The translations under genes were made by a program, and so were the position numbers. The notes below the pieces were generated by a model that was not told where the DNA came from, made no database searches, and saw only the letters and a program-made list of their open reading frames with translations. Below are positions 59,778 through 64,000 of a stretch of 64,000 nucleotides of DNA, in pieces; the stretch's first letter is position 1; each line of letters begins with the position of its first letter. Source of the DNA: Fimbriimonadaceae bacterium (GTDB taxonomy: Bacteria; Armatimonadota; Fimbriimonadia; Fimbriimonadales; Fimbriimonadaceae); contig JAICWL010000005.1 of NCBI GenBank assembly GCA_025934835.1, forward strand, positions 1 through 64,000, read 5' to 3'.

Positions 59778-61424
59778 ATGGATGCCAAGGCGCTGAATCG
59801 AATGCTCGAGCTTCGTGTGCGTGATCTCGCAGCGCGCCCGCTGCCTCGGAACCGCGAGGAACACGCTCAGCGTGTCGCTGCGGAGCGGGATGAGCTTCTA
59901 CGCTGCCTCGGTATTTATCCGTTGCCTCCCCGCACCGACCTCAAATCCGAGGTGACTGGAACGATCCAACGCGAGCGGTATCGAATCGACAAGCTGCGCT
60001 ATGAATCGCGCCCGGGCGAACTCGTGACTGCGCATTTATACCTGCCGGAAGGCGAAGGTCCGTTCCCGGTGATTTTGAATCCACACGGGCATTGGCAGTA
60101 CAAGAAGTGCGAGCCTGTCGTCCAGGCGAGGGGGATCAGCTTGGCGCTCCAGGGGTTCGCCGCCCTTGTAATTGATTCCCCTGGCGTTTCGTGGGACGAC
60201 AACGATCAGAACGAGCGCAAAGCGATGGGGCCGCACGATGATTGGTTCCTCCAAATGGGCTCCCCCGTGACAGGGGTTTATGTCTGGGACCTGATGCGTG
60301 GGCTGGACTACCTAGAAACGCGCCCGGAGATCGACTCCAAGCGCGTGGGAGTAACAGGTGCCAGCGGCGGCGGGCTGACGTCGATGTACGCGTTCGCCGT
60401 TGATACGAGGATCGGGGCCGCCGTGCCCGTGGCATATCCGGCGAGCTATGAAGACATGCCGTTCAACGGATGCCTGTGCAACCACGTACCTGGGGCGCTG
60501 CTTCTCGGCGACCGCTCGGACGTTCTCGCGATGCGCGCTCCCGCGCCGGTTATGGTCATCGGTGCGATGATCGACGAGGAGTTTCCCGCCGAGGGCACGA
60601 AGCGCACTTATTCGAAGCTTCAGTCGATATACAAGCTGTACCGCGAGCAGGCCAAAGTGAGGATGGAGCTCGTCGAGGGCGGCCACGACTACTCACGCCG
60701 CATGCGGGAAGCGATGATCGCGTTCTTTCGAGAGCATCTGATGGGTGAGAAGCCCAAGCCGTACGTGGTGGAAGCGCGCCCGCTTACGGATGGAGGCCTC
60801 GTTCCCTACCCGAGCGGCACTGTGCCGCCGGATGACCCCGGCTTGCTGGTGACACGCTGGGATCAGCGCCAGACGACTACTTTCCGGGAGCTGCTGCACA
60901 CTTCGCTCATCAACCCCTATCCGAAGGAGTTATCCGCCGAGCATCGCCTGGTGCGCTGGGGCAAATACGGGAAGCTGCCTCTCGCGCAGGCAGGCGGCGC
61001 GCTCAAGCTCGCTGATGAGCCGAACAACGACGCTGGGGTCATCACCCTGCCGATCGAGCATTTGGACGAGCGGTCGTGCATCTATATCGGTTTGAGCCCG
61101 GCGGAGTTCTTTGCGCAGGTCCTTCATTTGCTTTGTCCGGGCGGACCGGAGGGATGGGAATCGGTTGGCGCGCATGGCGACATCCTGACCTCGATGATCG
61201 CCTCGATGAAGACTTTGGCGGGCAAGCCGAAGGAGGAGGAGCAACCCACGGAAGTCGTTGCGACCGGCCCTGTGGCCAGCATGACTGCCAAGCACCTCAA
61301 GCTGTTGCGGCCGGAGCTTACCGTGTCGATTTCGCACGATTTCAAGAGCTGGGATGACGTGCTTGCCTCCGGCGTTCGACAGATCGCCATGCCGAAGGCG
61401 CGCTACCTCGCCTGGCCGTTCTAG
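59778..61424 (+). CDS. Acetyl-xylan-esterase-like alpha/beta hydrolase
   Basis: A 548-residue cytosolic protein with no signal peptide. An N-terminal helical cap is followed by an alpha/beta hydrolase core: FPVILNPHGHWQYKK (oxyanion hole), GVTGASGGGLTSMYAF (nucleophile Ser), IGAMIDEEFPAEG and VEGGHDYSRRMREAMI (catalytic His). The C-terminal 220 residues are an extra alpha/beta domain of unknown role. The core resembles acetyl-xylan esterases or dienelactone-type hydrolases. Its stop shares CTAG with the convergent SDR gene. Confidence 0.75.
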   Translation: MDAKALNRMLELRVRDLAARPLPRNREEHAQRVAAERDELLRCLGIYPLPPRTDLKSEVTGTIQRERYRIDKLRYESRPGELVTAHLYLPEGEGPFPVILNPHGHWQYKKCEPVVQARGISLALQGFAALVIDSPGVSWDDNDQNERKAMGPHDDWFLQMGSPVTGVYVWDLMRGLDYLETRPEIDSKRVGVTGASGGGLTSMYAFAVDTRIGAAVPVAYPASYEDMPFNGCLCNHVPGALLLGDRSDVLAMRAPAPVMVIGAMIDEEFPAEGTKRTYSKLQSIYKLYREQAKVRMELVEGGHDYSRRMREAMIAFFREHLMGEKPKPYVVEARPLTDGGLVPYPSGTVPPDDPGLLVTRWDQRQTTTFRELLHTSLINPYPKELSAEHRLVRWGKYGKLPLAQAGGALKLADEPNNDAGVITLPIEHLDERSCIYIGLSPAEFFAQVLHLLCPGGPEGWESVGAHGDILTSMIASMKTLAGKPKEEEQPTEVVATGPVASMTAKHLKLLRPELTVSISHDFKSWDDVLASGVRQIAMPKARYLAWPF

Positions 61425-62302
61425 CTCGACGTCGACGCGCCCCCGTCGGGATGCAGAATCTGTCCGGTCATGTACGACGCGTCATCTGATGCGAGGAAAA
61501 CAAAGCACGGAGCGACCTCTTCGGGCTGGCCCGGCCGCTTCATCGGCGTATCCTGGCCGAACTTCGCGACATGTTCGCTCGTGAACGTCGAGGGAATGAG
61601 TGGCGTCCAGATGGGTCCAGGGGCAACACCATTCACTCGGATTCCCTTTTCAGCAAGGGAGAGCGACAGTGACCGCGTAAACGCCGTGATGGCGCCCTTC
61701 GTGGACGAGTAGTCCAGGAGGTGCTCGGAGCCCTCGTACATAGTGACGGACGTCGTATTGATGATTGCGCCGCCCGGCTGGATGTGCGGAAGGGCAGCCT
61801 TGGCCAAGAAGAACATGGCGAATAGGTTCGTTCGGAACGTGCGGACTAGCTGCTCCTCCGAAATGCCCTCGATCGATTCTTGAGGATGCTGCTCCGCGGC
61901 GTTATTGACGAGCACATCGATCCCGCCAAGCTCGCGCACCGTCTGTTCGACAGCGGACCGGCAGAACTGCTCGAAGCCAATGTCGCCCGCGATCAGGATG
62001 CATTTGCGGCCCTCTTTCTCGACGAGCTGCTTGGTCTCCTGCGCATCGTTGTGCTCGTTCAGATACACAATCGCCACGTCGGCGCCTTCTTTGGCGAATA
62101 GCACGCTCACCGACCGTCCGATTCCGCTGTCTCCACCTGTCACGAGCGCCCTCTTGCCGACGAGCTTGCCGGCTGGGCGATATTCGGGCCGCTCGAACTC
62201 CGGCCTCGGGTGCATTTCACTTTCGATGCCGGGTTCGCGGTCTTGATGCTGCGGAGGCAGTCCGTGCTTATCCTGTCGTGAGGTGTGCTCTTTCTGTGCC
62301 AT
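61421..62302 (-). CDS. Short-chain dehydrogenase (YghA/general-stress type)
   Basis: A 293-residue SDR from the ATG at 62302. Its long N-terminal extension (PPQHQDREPGIESEMHPRPE) is typical of the YghA / GsiB-neighbour stress class. The cofactor loop is RALVTGGDSGIGRSVSVLFA, with LVNNAAEQHP, INTTSVTMYEG and DYSSTKGAITAFTRSL (Tyr/Lys). GVAPGPIWTPLIPS follows. Catalyses an NAD(P)-linked alcohol/carbonyl reaction; the substrate is unknown. It lies downstream of the LuxR-PAS gene on the same strand with a 73-nt gap. Confidence 0.9.
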   Translation of the reverse strand: MAQKEHTSRQDKHGLPPQHQDREPGIESEMHPRPEFERPEYRPAGKLVGKRALVTGGDSGIGRSVSVLFAKEGADVAIVYLNEHNDAQETKQLVEKEGRKCILIAGDIGFEQFCRSAVEQTVRELGGIDVLVNNAAEQHPQESIEGISEEQLVRTFRTNLFAMFFLAKAALPHIQPGGAIINTTSVTMYEGSEHLLDYSSTKGAITAFTRSLSLSLAEKGIRVNGVAPGPIWTPLIPSTFTSEHVAKFGQDTPMKRPGQPEEVAPCFVFLASDDASYMTGQILHPDGGASTSS

Positions 62303-62375
62303 TCCGGTCTCCGTGGCCCGAGTGGCTACGGGCCTAGTGGCGTGACGGACCACGAGGGGGGAGGGTTCCGCGGGG

Positions 62376-62990
62376 TCAGAGCAAACTGATGGCGCTTTCG
62401 ATCGGGTCGGCAACCGCATCGGCCGCTACTCCTACAGCCCACGAGTGCCAGCCCGGAACTGGATGCGTCCACGACCGCGAGAACCACGCGAAGCTTCTCA
62501 TTACACCGTCTGCACACATGAGCTCCCTGCGCCGATTCCAATACTCTCCGGTCCTGCCGCTCCACTCGTCAACGACTTGGTTCGTAGCCTCGGACCCGGG
62601 GAAGAGTCGCGCGTAGATGTTCTCGTCGGCAAGCTGATCGGCTTCGTAGCCGAGGGCGCGGCGAGCTTCGAGGTTGCAATAAGCGATGCGCGTCCTGTCG
62701 TCGAAACCGAGCACGAGCACGGGCAAGTTTTCGACTATGGTGCGCCAACAATCTTCGCGGCGGCTTAGCTCGTCATAAGCCAATTTGAGCGATATAGCGA
62801 GCGCCTGAGTGCGGCTAGCCGCCGCGAGCTTTTGCCGGATCCTATCCCAGTAGGTGCGAACGGTTTTCGAGCCGATCTCGAGTCGCAATGCGATCTCTTT
62901 GTCCGTCAGACCCTCGGCGGCGAGCAGAAGAACTTCCCGCTCCCGGTCGGACAAGACGCCGTTACGTATGCTGACTTCGAGCGAACTCAT
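62376..62990 (-). CDS. LuxR-type regulator with N-terminal HTH and C-terminal PAS domain
   Basis: A 204-residue regulator with reversed order. The LuxR helix-turn-helix comes first (LSDREREVLLLAAEGLTDKE, IALRLEIGSKTVRTYWDRI, about residues 12-60) and a PAS domain follows (WRTIVENLPVLVLGFDDRT, IAYCNLEARRALGY, about 85-190). PAS likely senses a small molecule or redox state and the HTH binds DNA. No receiver domain, so it is not a response regulator. Probably controls the following SDR gene. ATG at 62990 preferred to the track start. Confidence 0.85.
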   Translation of the reverse strand: MSSLEVSIRNGVLSDREREVLLLAAEGLTDKEIALRLEIGSKTVRTYWDRIRQKLAAASRTQALAISLKLAYDELSRREDCWRTIVENLPVLVLGFDDRTRIAYCNLEARRALGYEADQLADENIYARLFPGSEATNQVVDEWSGRTGEYWNRRRELMCADGVMRSFAWFSRSWTHPVPGWHSWAVGVAADAVADPIESAISLL

Positions 62991-63055
62991 CGATTTCGGA
63001 GAGGCCGGCACGAGTTTATGACGATATTTATTGAAGTATCGCCTAGAAGAATTGT

Positions 63056-63433
63056 CTATTTTGGCCGTCTCGGGGCGGAGCGAACGAGTGTGATCAGAAC
63101 GCCTGCCTCGTCGGCGATCGCGTCCATGGGGGGCAGCCGCTTGGATAGGTCGATCTGAACCTTCGAGACCATTGGGAACCGATCCAGCAGAGTCTTGCCA
63201 ATATGGCTCGCTGCACGTTCGACGGTGCGAAACTTCTGGCTCGAAGCGGCTCGTAGCGCCATCTGGGATGCTGCGCCATAGTCCACCGTGTCGCCGATCG
63301 CGTCAGTACTGTCGGCCGACCCTTCGACGTCCAGCTCGAGGCTCAAAGAATATCGATGCCCGATGGACTGCTCCTCTTCGGAGACGCCGTGGTAGCCATA
63401 GAACTCTAGCCCGTTCACGTACAGCACGAACAT
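63056..63433 (-). CDS. folB: Dihydroneopterin aldolase
   Basis: Folate-pathway enzyme forming 6-hydroxymethyl-dihydropterin. The 125-residue protein shows NGLEFYGYHGVSEEEQSIG (conserved Tyr/His/Gly and Glu), DTVDYGAASQMALRAA, TVERAASHIGKTLLDRFP and the conserved lysine region VQIDLSKRLPPM. Normal length. No other fol gene is adjacent in the window. Divergent from nusA across about 140 bp. Confidence 0.95.
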   Translation of the reverse strand: MFVLYVNGLEFYGYHGVSEEEQSIGHRYSLSLELDVEGSADSTDAIGDTVDYGAASQMALRAASSQKFRTVERAASHIGKTLLDRFPMVSKVQIDLSKRLPPMDAIADEAGVLITLVRSAPRRPK

Positions 63434-63489
63434 GGCCTATTATGGGGTTTCGGACCAGGCTGGTTGGGCCCGACCGGGGCGCGTCGTGC

Positions 63490-63545
63490 TATACTAAAGA
63501 AAAACTAGGCACCGGAGAAAGGGTGGCTTGGAGCCGCCTTTTTTT
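63490..63545 (+). promoter_or_regulatory. nusA promoter and leader terminator (attenuator candidate)
   Basis: TATACT at 63490-63495, preceded by TGC (extended -10), is a likely promoter. About 16-20 nt after the expected start, AAAGGGTGGC pairs with GCCGCCTTT (one G-U pair, one bulge) and is followed by seven T residues at 63539-63545, giving a terminator before the nusA ribosome-binding site. No plus-strand gene lies upstream, so this terminator acts on the nusA transcript itself. Confidence 0.6.
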
Positions 63546-63575
63546 GTTCAGGCACCTGAGTTTTGGAGCGAGGCG

Positions 63576-64000
63576 ATGGACATTCTGCAGCAGCTTAATC
63601 AGATCGCACAGGAACGAGACCTCCCTCTCGAGGACCTTCAACGGGAGCTCGAGGAGGCGCTGAAAGTCGCTTATAAGCGATTTGTTAACGCTACGGGGGA
63701 AGTCAGCGTCCGACTTGATCCTCGCACCGGTTGGACGGCCAACGTCGAGAAGGAAGTCGTCGCGATCGTTTATGAGCCGTCGATCCAGATCGGCCTCGCC
63801 GAGGCCAGAAAGCGCAAGCCGGATGCCGAGGTCGGCGACTTCATCGCAATGGAAGTCGACCCCAACCGCTTCGGTCGGATCGCAGCGCAAACGGCCAAGC
63901 AAGTGCTGAGCCAGAAGTTGCGCGAGGCCGAGACTCGCCGCATCCAGGAAGTTTTCCACGAGCACATCGGCGAAGTCGTCACGGGCGTCGTCAGCCGTCG
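63576..64000 (+). CDS. nusA: Transcription termination/antitermination factor NusA (N-terminal part, cut by window end)
   Basis: RNA-polymerase-binding factor controlling pausing, termination and antitermination. 141 codons are visible: the N-terminal RNAP-binding domain (ILQQLNQIAQERDLPLEDL, EEALKVAYKRFVNATGEV, VGDFIAMEVDPNRFGRIAAQ), reaching the start of the S1 domain (GEVVTGVVSRR). The start ATG at 63576 follows TTGGAGCGAGGCG. No rimP gene precedes it, unlike the common rimP-nusA order. It runs off the window. Confidence 0.95.
   Translation, partial: MDILQQLNQIAQERDLPLEDLQRELEEALKVAYKRFVNATGEVSVRLDPRTGWTANVEKEVVAIVYEPSIQIGLAEARKRKPDAEVGDFIAMEVDPNRFGRIAAQTAKQVLSQKLREAETRRIQEVFHEHIGEVVTGVVSR

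Noticed and set aside
1-64000. CRISPR arrays, insertion sequences, integrases, phage genes
   Set aside because: No repeated spacer-type array, transposase or integrase motif, or attachment repeats were seen.

Overview
The window is about 59-60 percent GC, dense and fully bacterial. It has a diderm character: a beta-barrel outer-membrane-type protein, lipoproteins and a Wzx/Wzy/Wzc-type polysaccharide locus. The mix of genes (GSI glnA, GH38 mannosidase, rhaA, many secreted glycosidases, pseudopilin-like proteins, frequent GTG/TTG starts) suggests an uncultured or rarely cultured lineage such as Armatimonadota (Fimbriimonadia-like). That placement is inference from gene content, not a computed phylogeny.

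Layout. 1-5.6 kb: glnA behind a curved-looking upstream region; then, on the minus strand, an outer-membrane-type protein and a small rhamnose operon (unknown gene, rhaA, yjbQ). 5.7-10.5 kb: the translation/nucleotide/cell-wall block rpsB-tsf, an inserted APH-family kinase, pyrH-frr-uppS. 10.6-19 kb: GH38 alpha-mannosidase, a ClC channel/antiporter divergent from a MarR regulator, and a sugar ABC importer (binding protein plus two permeases). 19-25 kb: the minus-strand block rpmH-rnpA-yidD-yidC-jag, preceded by leuC, a degenerate GGDEF protein and a pseudopilin-like protein. 25-28.6 kb: a 2TM protein, glmS and two small envelope proteins. 28.6-49.2 kb: a large surface-polysaccharide locus with a GDP-heptose pathway (hddA, gmhA and a fused hddC-gmhB), a GDP-sugar 4,6-dehydratase, WecG-type and other glycosyltransferases, an initiating phosphoglycosyl transferase, a Wzc-like protein with a ruined Walker A motif, Wzy, Wzx, and three glycan-active secreted or carbohydrate-binding proteins. 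49.2-64 kb: hemY, small membrane ORFs, mrp, a DsbA-RibD fusion translationally coupled to an ABC exporter, a heavily structured non-coding stretch ending in a strong terminator, ygfZ, a glycosyltransferase, an esterase-like hydrolase, an SDR, a LuxR-PAS regulator, folB and the start of nusA behind a leader terminator.

How it works together. The EPS/O-antigen-like locus is the main accessory system. It appears able to make a GDP-manno-heptose (possibly 6-deoxy), start a repeat unit on undecaprenyl phosphate (uppS is in the same window), flip and polymerise it, and trim or bind it with dedicated glycosidases.

Most striking observations: (i) rnpA has no ATG/GTG/TTG start able to give the full protein and seems to use CTG overlapping the rpmH stop; (ii) nearly all convergent gene pairs overlap or abut, four of them through a shared CTAG/CTAA stop tetranucleotide; (iii) a roughly 230-nt chain of hairpins ends in an intrinsic terminator just before a TMEM14-like gene; (iv) a DsbA-RibD_C fusion; (v) nusA lies behind a promoter-proximal terminator. 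No tRNA, rRNA, CRISPR array, insertion sequence or replication origin was recognised.
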